64,000 bases of DNA from Vibrio cortegadensis (lineage in GTDB: Bacteria > Pseudomonadota > Gammaproteobacteria > Enterobacterales > Vibrionaceae), in assembly GCF_024347395.1 (NCBI RefSeq), contig NZ_AP025472.1:1674001-1738000 (forward strand), written 5' to 3'. The notes beneath the pieces are model-generated. The model was not told where the DNA came from and ran no database searches. It saw only the letters and a list, made by a program, of their open reading frames with translations. This document shows, piece after piece, positions 52,713 through 60,119 of the stretch (positions are counted from its first letter, which is position 1; every line of letters starts with the position of its first letter). Position numbers and translations under genes: made by a program.

Positions 52713-53741
52713 TTAATCAGCAACTATTACTCTATTCTTTCCATCACCTTTCGCTCTATAAAGAGCACAATCTGCCCGAGCTAATATGCACCTGAATGAA
52801 ACGTCGCTCTCTATCGGAGTCGCAACACCTACGCTGATTGTGCAACTTATTTTGTTATCATCTAGGTTGATGAATAGCTTTTCAATTTCAGTCCGATGAA
52901 GTTCTGCTCTCTTTAAAATAACTTCATGAGGAACATCTTTCAGTAGCAGCGCAAATTCTTCACCTCCAATACGAGCAAAAATGTCTTCTTCTCGTTTGGC
53001 ACTACGTATAGCTCGTGACACCATAATCAACACTTCATCCCCCGCAAGATGGCCATACTGATCATTTATTTTTTTGAAATTATCAATGTCAATCATCAAC
53101 AGTGCGTGGCAGTGAGATTTCAGACTCGGCTTGAAGCTTAATTCGTCGGTGATCTCCATAAACGCCCGTCGATTCAAGGCGCCCGTTAACCAATCGATCC
53201 CCGCTAAAGTCTTTGCGTCTTCTATCTGTTTTTGTACTCGAATTTGAGCGGCTACCCATTGCGCAATGCTGGTCAGGATCTGTGCGTCACTCTCTTGATA
53301 ACGGCACTGCTCGCTATGTGCAACATTGAGTGTCCCATAGCAGGCGTCGTGGCTGAGAAGTGGCGCATCCATACACGATAGCAATCCACCTTCGGCTAAC
53401 CACTGGCAATCAATATACTCTGCAGAATGGTTATTCTCACAAATAGCGAGGGCCCGCCTTAGGTACACACGACCAACCAAAGTGGATTGTATTGGAATCA
53501 CTCGGCCTAATGGGATGACAGTATTTCCGGTCAGTGAAAAAACTTCTAATGTTGTCTCATTTTTTGCTAATGCAATACTTGCACGATCAGCATTAAAGAT
53601 TTTCCGGACCCAGTAAGAAGTGCAATTTAGTATCTCTTGTACAGATTGAGACTGAGCTAAATCATTTAGAAATTCTAATGGCAAATTAACATGTTGCCTC
53701 TCTTCATTTGCTGACTGAAAACAATGAGCACTCAAACTCAT
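52713..53741 (-). CDS. GAF-GGDEF diguanylate cyclase
   Basis: A soluble protein of about 342 residues: a GAF sensor domain (about 25-165) and a GGDEF domain (about 180-340). The active site is RIGGEEFALLL and the inhibitory RxxD site reads REED, so it should make cyclic-di-GMP with feedback control. Start choice is uncertain: the ATG at 53741 has GGAG six bases upstream, while an ATG at 53786 lies after AAGGAG at wider spacing. The phosphodiesterase gene lies just upstream on the same strand, so the pair may act on one pathway. Confidence 0.92.
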   Translation of the reverse strand: MSLSAHCFQSANEERQHVNLPLEFLNDLAQSQSVQEILNCTSYWVRKIFNADRASIALAKNETTLEVFSLTGNTVIPLGRVIPIQSTLVGRVYLRRALAICENNHSAEYIDCQWLAEGGLLSCMDAPLLSHDACYGTLNVAHSEQCRYQESDAQILTSIAQWVAAQIRVQKQIEDAKTLAGIDWLTGALNRRAFMEITDELSFKPSLKSHCHALLMIDIDNFKKINDQYGHLAGDEVLIMVSRAIRSAKREEDIFARIGGEEFALLLKDVPHEVILKRAELHRTEIEKLFINLDDNKISCTISVGVATPIESDVSFRCILARADCALYRAKGDGKNRVIVAD

Positions 53742-53906
53742 ACGACTCTCCTCACCATACTTGAACAGCTTTATAATGCTGTTCATCAATAATAGTCTCC
53801 TTTTGCACACTAAACCCCCTTACTAACAAGAAAGTTAATTATTTTCATTTAATATGAGGCGTCTAACCAGCTATGAGTCATTTTTTATTTATTCGACCGA
53901 TAATAA

Positions 53907-56375
53907 TTAGCAAGAAGTAAAATATCTTATGATGTCAGATTCATACAAAATACCTCTATACTCTCCTTCTGAGTCTACAAATACCCATGGAAAAGCCACT
54001 TCGCTATCAAGTAATGCCGCCAACTCATTTATATTCAGACTATCTTGCAACTGGGTGAACTTCACTTGCATCACTTGATTAATTGTTTTTCTCCAAATTT
54101 GAGACTCCTTCGTGGTTTCAAGATCGGTTCCCATCGTCAAGGTTAAATGTAGATTGAGGGAATCTTTGCCAACAATGCCTACGCATCGGTTGTCGATCAC
54201 GACAGGAATATAAGGAATAGATTGTTCATTAATGTACTGAAATGCCAAAGATAATGGTTCTGATGGATGAATTCTTGGTGGACCGTTTCGTGATAGACCT
54301 AAGATAGTATCGTGTGACTGTTCACTCATAATCAACCCTACTTCTTTCAATTGATCCACATAGGGCTTTCCAGAATTAAACTCAAAAAATGGCTTAGGCT
54401 TTGAGAATAAAAAGCCTTGTACATTATCAACCTTTAAGTTTTGCAGTACTCTAAACTCGTGATAGTTCTCGACACCTTCCGCCACAACTTCAACGCCTAA
54501 AGTATGTGACAACTCAGTTATCATTTTTACAATATTGAATTTGTTCGAATGCAGATGAATATCAGATACAAATGCTTTGTCTATTTTCAAAATATCAAAC
54601 TGGCTATTGCTCAAGTAACTAAAAGAGGAATACCCCGTACCAAAATCATCAATAGCAATGCTAACACCTAAATTTCGCAGCTCTTTAAGCGCATCAGACT
54701 GATTCGCCTCATTGTCAAAATAAGCACTCTCTGTCAATTCGATAGTGACACATTCAGGTTTTTTGGCATGAGTACATATTAGCTCTGCCAAATTATTTAA
54801 AACCGAAACCGGTTCTCTTTGGGTGTTTAATGAGCAATTTAAGGTAAGGCCCACATGTTCACCAAACTGTTGGTGAATATCCTCTAGACGATCTAATGCG
54901 ATCATACTAACTTGAGAATCTAGCTCATTAATTAAATCTAAATCTTCAGCGATATTAATCAGCTCTTGAACATTTGATTCCTCGTCAATACTAGGAAAAC
55001 GACACAGTGCTTCAAACTTGGTTATTTCACCACTCCTCGCATCCACGATAGGCTGATAGTGAACTTCCAGACGCAGCTCTTGAATGGCTTGTAATACTCC
55101 ATCCTCTAATCTTTTCTTCCTTTTAATCTCATTATGGATGGTACTGTGGTAGAAGCTAATATTGCGATCTTCTCCAGAGTGCCGTTCCAACATAGCTTGA
55201 GTTGCATGAGACAGTAATTGTGAGGCGCTCTGGCTATCTAACCCTAAGATGGAGACACCAATACGCCCATTCATCACTCCGTCATATATTTCTTTTCGAC
55301 TATTTAGCCTAATTTCTTGAAAAAAATCACGTAACGCAGAACGAACACACCTTGATTCAATACTTTCATGCCTTGCCTGACAATCAATGCAAACCACAAA
55401 TATTTGATCGCCTAAATATCCAATCGCTTGGCTAACATTACCTAAAGAGATGACTTCAGAAAGTTCAACATGATCATTGTAACAATCACAGGCAAATTTC
55501 GGCTTAATAGTCAGTACAATTTTACTGTTCGCTTGATGATCTTTTCCACATAATTGACGTAACTGGTTAAGAAATTTATCTTTAGTAGGAAGCTTACTCG
55601 ACAGTGCGAGTCCCCCTAGCTCATTTGTCGCAATTTGAGTTGTCTGTTTAGGTAGAGCGACTGTGAGCCCTAAATAATAGATCTCTCCTGGTGTTGCTTC
55701 TATCTTCTGTATTGTTAACTCTTGAGGGAATACTTGATTATGAGCATCACGAGTGAGCAAGGTCCCACTCCAAAAACCATTGGTATGGATTTGATGCCAC
55801 ATGTCGTCATAGAACTGATCCGAATACTTCCCAACGTTGAATATATTAGTTTTAACTCCAATTAGCGTTCCATGCTCAAACCCCATCTGGTTTTCATAAT
55901 GTTGATTGCACGCAATAATTCGAGTTTCGCTGTCGGTGATCAAAACCCCATGGTGGCTATTTTCAAATAAGCTGCGAAATACGTTCGCGATCTGATGTTT
56001 TGAGGAGACAAGCATTACCGGGCGAACCGTTCCCTCGATTTGCCTTGGCTGAGTTAATTCAAAATAAAATTCAACATAAGCCAATATCGATTGGTTAGGA
56101 ACGAAACAACAGCTGAAATGTTGTCTTTCACCAGACTTGATTGCTTGAAGAAATACGAGTTCTAACTCTTTTCTCTGCTCTTGAGTTATATACTGCATGA
56201 AGTCAGTGATGGTTACGATTGGCACTTCTAGATCAAGTAACGAGGCCAATGCGTTATAATCGTAGCTAAACTCTCGAGTATCAAGGTTGAGTGACCAATC
56301 AAACATTGGGTATTTATACTCAAGCGAATTATTAATGGCATTTACCTCAGGTTTTATTTGGAGTTTCGAATTCAT
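53907..56375 (-). CDS. PAS - degenerate GGDEF - EAL phosphodiesterase with C-terminal CBS pair
   Basis: A soluble protein of about 822 residues. Tandem PAS-like sensors (about 25-260), a GGDEF-like domain whose active site is lost (GYLGDQIFVV where GGDEF is expected), an EAL domain (about 430-670) with all key motifs (FEALCRF, ELTES, IDDFGTGYSS, KIDKAFV, VAEGVE, QGFLFSKP), then two CBS-like repeats (about 690-820). It should hydrolyse cyclic-di-GMP, and CBS domains often bind adenine nucleotides. Start is uncertain among GTG 56387, TTG 56381 and ATG 56375, all near a GAGG. It is upstream of the GAF-GGDEF gene on the same strand. Confidence 0.92.
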   Translation of the reverse strand: MNSKLQIKPEVNAINNSLEYKYPMFDWSLNLDTREFSYDYNALASLLDLEVPIVTITDFMQYITQEQRKELELVFLQAIKSGERQHFSCCFVPNQSILAYVEFYFELTQPRQIEGTVRPVMLVSSKHQIANVFRSLFENSHHGVLITDSETRIIACNQHYENQMGFEHGTLIGVKTNIFNVGKYSDQFYDDMWHQIHTNGFWSGTLLTRDAHNQVFPQELTIQKIEATPGEIYYLGLTVALPKQTTQIATNELGGLALSSKLPTKDKFLNQLRQLCGKDHQANSKIVLTIKPKFACDCYNDHVELSEVISLGNVSQAIGYLGDQIFVVCIDCQARHESIESRCVRSALRDFFQEIRLNSRKEIYDGVMNGRIGVSILGLDSQSASQLLSHATQAMLERHSGEDRNISFYHSTIHNEIKRKKRLEDGVLQAIQELRLEVHYQPIVDARSGEITKFEALCRFPSIDEESNVQELINIAEDLDLINELDSQVSMIALDRLEDIHQQFGEHVGLTLNCSLNTQREPVSVLNNLAELICTHAKKPECVTIELTESAYFDNEANQSDALKELRNLGVSIAIDDFGTGYSSFSYLSNSQFDILKIDKAFVSDIHLHSNKFNIVKMITELSHTLGVEVVAEGVENYHEFRVLQNLKVDNVQGFLFSKPKPFFEFNSGKPYVDQLKEVGLIMSEQSHDTILGLSRNGPPRIHPSEPLSLAFQYINEQSIPYIPVVIDNRCVGIVGKDSLNLHLTLTMGTDLETTKESQIWRKTINQVMQVKFTQLQDSLNINELAALLDSEVAFPWVFVDSEGEYRGILYESDIIRYFTSC

Positions 56376-56534
56376 CCTCAAATTCACCTCATTTCATTGC
56401 AACCACACTTATAACATAGAATTTAGCGTACTCTCTTATCCCTGTCAGCATTCAAGTTAACAGTTTTTCATATAGGATATGGAGTCGTGGTTTTATTATG
56501 TATAATTACCTTTCACTAGATATAAAGAACTCTC

Positions 56535-56888
56535 ATGCCAAAGCTAATACATACAATTTGGATTACAACATTAGCCTTATTGGCAATGTTGGCCACAAGC
56601 ATGTTTAGCACTGCACTTGCGAACTCTGAAACCATCCATTTTTCAAACTCATTAGACAAATCATATTCAAGTTTCATTTCAGCATCAAACTGTCCTGAAC
56701 ACGATAAAATCAGTGATTCAACCTTAGATCATCACTGCTGTGGTTCAATATGTCTTATTAAAATACCAAGTTATCGAACCAATTCAGATTTATCGCTTCG
56801 TAGTCACTCTTTGGCGTTAATTCCCGACGAGTTAAGTAAGAAAGCCGTACTCATAGCGAACTCTGTTTATCGCCCTCCAATTGTGTAA
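56535..56888 (+). CDS. Small secreted Cys/His-rich protein
   Basis: I do not recognise this 117-residue protein. A signal peptide ends near TALANSETIH (about residue 30). The mature part holds a metal-site-like cluster: NCPEHDK, then LDHHCCGSICLIKI (about 52-77), with four Cys and three His in total. Such clusters can bind copper or zinc, or form disulfides. The next gene, 61-76 bases downstream on the same strand, encodes a DsbA-type oxidase, so a shared oxidative-folding or metal role is plausible but unproven. The ribosome site is weak. Confidence 0.65.
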   Translation: MPKLIHTIWITTLALLAMLATSMFSTALANSETIHFSNSLDKSYSSFISASNCPEHDKISDSTLDHHCCGSICLIKIPSYRTNSDLSLRSHSLALIPDELSKKAVLIANSVYRPPIV

Positions 56889-56964
56889 TTTCTAACGTCA
56901 AACAAACAACATCTCTCAACACTACAGGTTGAGATCTATTTAATTTTGTATGGAAATAATACAC

Positions 56965-57564
56965 ATGAATAAAATATTCACTCTTGTTGCCGCTCTATTT
57001 ATGAGCATCTCTATCCAAGCTGCACAATTTTCTGAAGGCACGCACTACCAAGTTCTTGATGTCGAAAAAGCCACGAATCCAAAAGTAACGGAGTTTTTCT
57101 CATTTTACTGTCCGCATTGCTACAAATTCGAAGGCGTTATTGAACAGCTAAAATCTTCAATGCCTACCGAAGCCAAATTTGAAAAAGTGCATGTCGCTTT
57201 CATGGGCAGCAAAATGGCGGTTCCAATGGCGAAATCCTACGCAACAATGATTGCTCTGGGTGTCGAAGACAAGATGGTTGCGGCTATGTTTAAACAGATT
57301 CATGAACTCCGCCAAGCACCAAAAGATGAAGTTGCTCTGCGTCAGATCTTCATTGACTACGGTATTGATGCTGAAAAATATGATGCTGCTTACAATAGCT
57401 TTGCCGTAAATTCAATGCAGAAGCGTTTCGACAAACAATTTGAGGCAAGTACGCTAACAGGAGTTCCAGGGGTACTAGTTAACAACAAATATATCGTAAA
57501 GCCTGACAATATTAAGAGTTTCGAAGAGTACAACCAGTTAGTTAACTACCTTCTAACACTTTAA
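56965..57564 (+). CDS. dsbA: DsbA-family periplasmic thiol:disulfide oxidase
   Basis: A 199-residue thioredoxin-fold protein. The signal peptide ends at [10 protein letters not shown] (about residue 19). The redox motif is CPHC in [14 protein letters not shown] (about 45-58), and the cis-Pro loop is TGVPGVLV (about 168-175). It should introduce disulfides into periplasmic proteins. Vibrio genomes usually have a DsbA elsewhere, so this may be a paralogue; I could not check. An ATG at 56950 is in frame, but the ATG at 56965 starts a cleaner signal peptide. It follows the Cys/His-rich gene and ends in a strong terminator. Confidence 0.9.
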   Translation: MNKIFTLVAALFMSISIQAAQFSEGTHYQVLDVEKATNPKVTEFFSFYCPHCYKFEGVIEQLKSSMPTEAKFEKVHVAFMGSKMAVPMAKSYATMIALGVEDKMVAAMFKQIHELRQAPKDEVALRQIFIDYGIDAEKYDAAYNSFAVNSMQKRFDKQFEASTLTGVPGVLVNNKYIVKPDNIKSFEEYNQLVNYLLTL

Positions 57565-57580
57565 TTTAAATGACAATAAC

Positions 57581-57612
57581 AAGCCCTGGTGAATCACTGG
57601 GGCTTTTTTTTG
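57581..57612 (+). terminator. Terminator after the dsbA-type gene
   Basis: Eleven-base stem AAGCCCTGGTG / CACTGGGGCTT (57581-57591 with 57595-57605, two G-U pairs) and a three-base loop, running into a T tract. Confidence 0.9.
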
Positions 57613-57688
57613 GAAAATGAGATTGGTGAGAATTCATAAGAGAGCGGCTTCCAAAAATCGTGAAGCGGATTTGACTCGATAAATGATA

Positions 57689-57709
57689 AGAGCCACACGA
57701 TGTGGCTCT
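57689..57709 (-). terminator. Terminator of the 74-residue gene
   Basis: Nine-base stem AGAGCCACA / TGTGGCTCT (57689-57697 with 57701-57709) and a three-base loop. On the minus strand it is followed by TATCATTTATC, 37 bases past the stop of the 74-residue gene. Confidence 0.7.
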
Positions 57710-57745
57710 AGAAGTAACAATGTCGATGGTATGTATTGAGCATAC

Positions 57746-57970
57746 TTAGTGTTGAATGCCTGTTGGGTTAGAGGCAAATTCAACATGATCATAAATATCA
57801 GATAGAGCTTTAGGTTTTCTCACTCTATACCGACGCTTAGGTTTAGTTTCGACACTTTGTTGTTCTTCCTCAAGTGCAAGTTCATGCTCTTTAGCTGAAT
57901 CAACAAACTCTGGATTAGCCAATGCTTCTTGGCGTAAACGATTTACACGGTCTAATGTATCCCACAACAT
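57746..57970 (-). CDS. Small protein (74 residues) predicted to be SOS-regulated
   Basis: I do not recognise this protein. It is soluble and very charged: a helical, acidic first half (LDRVNRLRQEALANPEFVDS, then HELALEEEQQ) and a basic middle (KPKRRYRVRKPKALSD, about residues 43-58), which could bind nucleic acid or an acidic partner. GGAGG lies six bases before the ATG. Its promoter (TTGACT, 16 bases, TATACT) is flanked by two boxes of the LexA form CTGT-N8-ACAG at 57989 and 58040, so induction by DNA damage is predicted. It has its own terminator and diverges from the LRR kinase gene. It does not resemble DinI, SulA or YebG by eye. Confidence 0.75.
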   Translation of the reverse strand: MLWDTLDRVNRLRQEALANPEFVDSAKEHELALEEEQQSVETKPKRRYRVRKPKALSDIYDHVEFASNPTGIQH

Positions 57971-57988
57971 ACTGCACCTCCAAGCTAA

Positions 57989-58004
57989 CTGTTTATATAA
58001 ACAG
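57989..58004. promoter_or_regulatory. LexA box 1
   Basis: CTGTTTATATAAACAG, a perfect 16-base palindrome matching CTGT-N8-ACAG with an AT-only centre, inside the longer match AACTGT...ACAGTA. It overlaps the end of the -10 element and the likely transcription start of the 74-residue gene, 18 bases before its ATG. Confidence 0.8.
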
Positions 58005-58030
58005 TATAGAAGTAACGGTTAGTTAGTCAA
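58003..58030 (-). promoter_or_regulatory. Sigma-70-type promoter of the 74-residue gene
   Basis: On the minus strand, -35 TTGACT (58025-58030) and -10 TATACT (58003-58008) are 16 bases apart. LexA-type boxes lie at both ends, one overlapping the -10 and start, the other just upstream of the -35. Confidence 0.7.
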
Positions 58031-58039
58031 TAATAAACA

Positions 58040-58055
58040 CTGTATCTTTACACAG
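58040..58055. promoter_or_regulatory. LexA box 2
   Basis: CTGTATCTTTACACAG fits CTGT-N8-ACAG, in the context CACTGT...ACAGTA. Its centre is 51 bases from box 1. It lies just upstream of the -35 of the 74-residue gene and about 115 bases upstream of the LRR kinase start, so it could affect either gene. Confidence 0.7.
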
Positions 58056-58169
58056 TACCCATCCAGCGGTACTGCTATTAATTAAATTAGCATAAAGAAA
58101 AAAAAGAGCCAATACCCTACATACCAAGTAGAATACGATTTCATTATACAGGTCATATAGGAAAACGGT

Positions 58170-59426
58170 TTGCAAACGTTAGAACAGCTTAGAAAGGGAC
58201 AACTACAAGGGATTACCCGCCTCCAATTATCGGAAGAGTTAAAAGAGTTCCCAATAGAGATCCTTGAATTAGCTGAAACATTGGAAATATTAGATCTCTC
58301 CAATAATCAACTGAGACAGTTGCCAAATGAGCTATCTCAACTCAAAAATCTACGAATTATCTTCGCTTCTAATAACCTGTTTACTGAGCTTCCAGAAGTA
58401 TTAGGCCAATGCCCAAAACTTGAAATGGTCGGATTTAAAGCGAATCAAATCAACCATGTTCCTTCAAACTCCCTACCAGAAACACTTCGTTGGTTAATAT
58501 TAACGGATAACAAGATCGCTGAATTGCCTGATAGCCTAGGTAATAAACCAAGACTTCAAAAACTCGCTTTGGCTGGAAATCAACTGACCTCGTTGCCAAA
58601 AACTGTGAATCAATTGAACGCATTAGAATTGATCCGTTTATCCGCAAATGCACTAGCCGAGTTTCCTAAACAACTACTCGAACTTCCGCGCCTCGCTTGG
58701 ATTGCATTTTCTGGAAACCCTTTTTGCCAACGAGAAAAAGAGTTCGAAACCGTTCCTCATGTCTCCTTTGAGGATCTGCAACTCAATCAAGTCTTAGGAC
58801 AAGGTGCGTCTGGCGTTATTTCTCATGCTGATTGGAAAAATGCCTCCCTTGATCTGCCCGAAGAAGTTGCAGTGAAAGTATTTAAAGGGGAAATAACCAG
58901 CGATGGCTACCCAGAAGATGAATTGCAAGCGTGTCTACAGGTAGGAACACACGATAATCTCATCAAATCACTGGCTCAAATATCTGAACCAGCAGGCTTG
59001 GCTTTAGTTATGGAGTTGATTCCGAATAGTTTCTTCAATTTAGGTCTACCGCCTAGCTTACAATCTTGCACTCGCGATACGTTTGAAGATGGGTTTTCTC
59101 TTTCGATTGAAGAAATTTCTAAAATCGTCACTCAAATGACGGATGTTTTTCACCACCTACACCGCAACAAAGTTTGTCATGGTGATTTGTACGCCCATAA
59201 CGTTTTGGTCAATGACTCAGCAGACATGATATTTGGGGATTTCGGCGCAGCATCTGTTTATGGTTACTTACCGCAACCTCTGCAACAGGGTATTTTTAAC
59301 ATTGAATTAAGAGCATTAGGTTTCTTTATTGAAGACTTACTGTCAATCTGCGATCAGCACCGTTCCGTTTCAAAATGCAAAGAGTTTCAAAAGCTCGAAC
59401 AACGAGCAAAACAATACATTAACTAG
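58170..59426 (+). CDS. Leucine-rich-repeat protein kinase
   Basis: A 418-residue protein. The first half (about residues 15-190) has seven or so leucine-rich repeats of the LxxLxLxxNxLxxLP type (e.g. LEILDLSNNQLRQLP). The second half is a protein-kinase fold: glycine loop LGQGASGVIS (about 208-217), Lys in VAVKVFKG, catalytic loop HGDLYAHNVLV (about 333-343) and GDFGAAS. The HGD wording and the Asp/Asn/DFG set suggest an active kinase. No membrane helix or signal, so it is cytoplasmic. The start is a TTG with AGGA seven bases upstream and no nearby ATG in frame. It diverges from the LexA-box gene; SOS control of the kinase itself is not shown. LRR kinases of this kind are known in marine gammaproteobacteria but lack a defined role. 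Confidence 0.87.
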   Translation: MQTLEQLRKGQLQGITRLQLSEELKEFPIEILELAETLEILDLSNNQLRQLPNELSQLKNLRIIFASNNLFTELPEVLGQCPKLEMVGFKANQINHVPSNSLPETLRWLILTDNKIAELPDSLGNKPRLQKLALAGNQLTSLPKTVNQLNALELIRLSANALAEFPKQLLELPRLAWIAFSGNPFCQREKEFETVPHVSFEDLQLNQVLGQGASGVISHADWKNASLDLPEEVAVKVFKGEITSDGYPEDELQACLQVGTHDNLIKSLAQISEPAGLALVMELIPNSFFNLGLPPSLQSCTRDTFEDGFSLSIEEISKIVTQMTDVFHHLHRNKVCHGDLYAHNVLVNDSADMIFGDFGAASVYGYLPQPLQQGIFNIELRALGFFIEDLLSICDQHRSVSKCKEFQKLEQRAKQYIN

Positions 59427-59466
59427 TCAGCTAATTAGTTCATTAGTTCATTGGTTATGCTTATAA

Positions 59467-59494
59467 AAAACGCCAGCATACTTGCTGGCGTTTT
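59467..59494. terminator. Bidirectional terminator between the LRR kinase and barrel protein genes
   Basis: Twelve-base stem AAAACGCCAGCA / TGCTGGCGTTTT (59467-59478 with 59483-59494) and a four-base loop, with A/T tracts on both sides, between convergent genes. Confidence 0.88.
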
Positions 59495-59519
59495 AATTCA
59501 ATTTGAAGCAAATCAGGAC

Positions 59520-60017
59520 TTATAAAAAGTGCAGTGTCGCATTAACAGTGAATGAACCAATATTGTCATGCTTCATTTTAAAGTTTTGGTAGCTAGCGCC
59601 AACTGAAAGAGGACCAAATACAAAGTACTCAGCACCAACTCCATACATGATATCAACATCATCTTCACTAAAGCTTGAATCACCTTTAAGTTCGTATGAA
59701 TGTAGACCACCTTTCGCGTAGATATGCAAAGGACCAAGATCAATACTTGGTTTAACAGCAATGTAAGCCGTTGTCGCATCGACATTTTTACGGTCTGCGC
59801 CATCGTATGACACGCTATCGAAAGAGCCTAAGTTCCACAAACCAGCTTCAATACCAATGATTGGAAGAAAACCAGTGCCAACATGGACACCGTAAGCAGT
59901 ATCGCTTTCACCATCAAAGTCAGATTGACCACCAGAAACGCCACCGTACAACCAAGAATCAGCCATTACTGACGTAGATGCACCGATCAAAGCTAGAGCT
60001 AATAGTGTCTTTTTCAT
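59520..60017 (-). CDS. Small outer-membrane beta-barrel protein
   Basis: A 165-residue protein with a signal peptide ending in SVMADSWLYGG (about residue 19) and alternating-residue beta strands to the end, finishing in TVNATLHFL with the C-terminal aromatic-rich residues typical of outer-membrane barrels. It resembles the OmpX/Ail/OmpW-sized barrels and Vibrio outer-membrane-like proteins. The ATG at 60017 has AAGG six bases upstream; an ATG at 60032 is less likely. No specific role can be read. Confidence 0.85.
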   Translation of the reverse strand: MKKTLLALALIGASTSVMADSWLYGGVSGGQSDFDGESDTAYGVHVGTGFLPIIGIEAGLWNLGSFDSVSYDGADRKNVDATTAYIAVKPSIDLGPLHIYAKGGLHSYELKGDSSFSEDDVDIMYGVGAEYFVFGPLSVGASYQNFKMKHDNIGSFTVNATLHFL

Positions 60018-60119
60018 GTTTAACCTTCTCATTTAACATGGCAGTTAATTTAAATGGCGACATTTTGCCACCTAACTGCCAATAAATTGTTATTAACTTA
60101 TAGTATGCAATATCTATAC

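Noticed and set aside
53907..56375. Active diguanylate cyclase domain in the EAL protein
   Set aside because: The GGDEF position reads GYLGDQIF, without catalytic residues; only the EAL motifs are intact.
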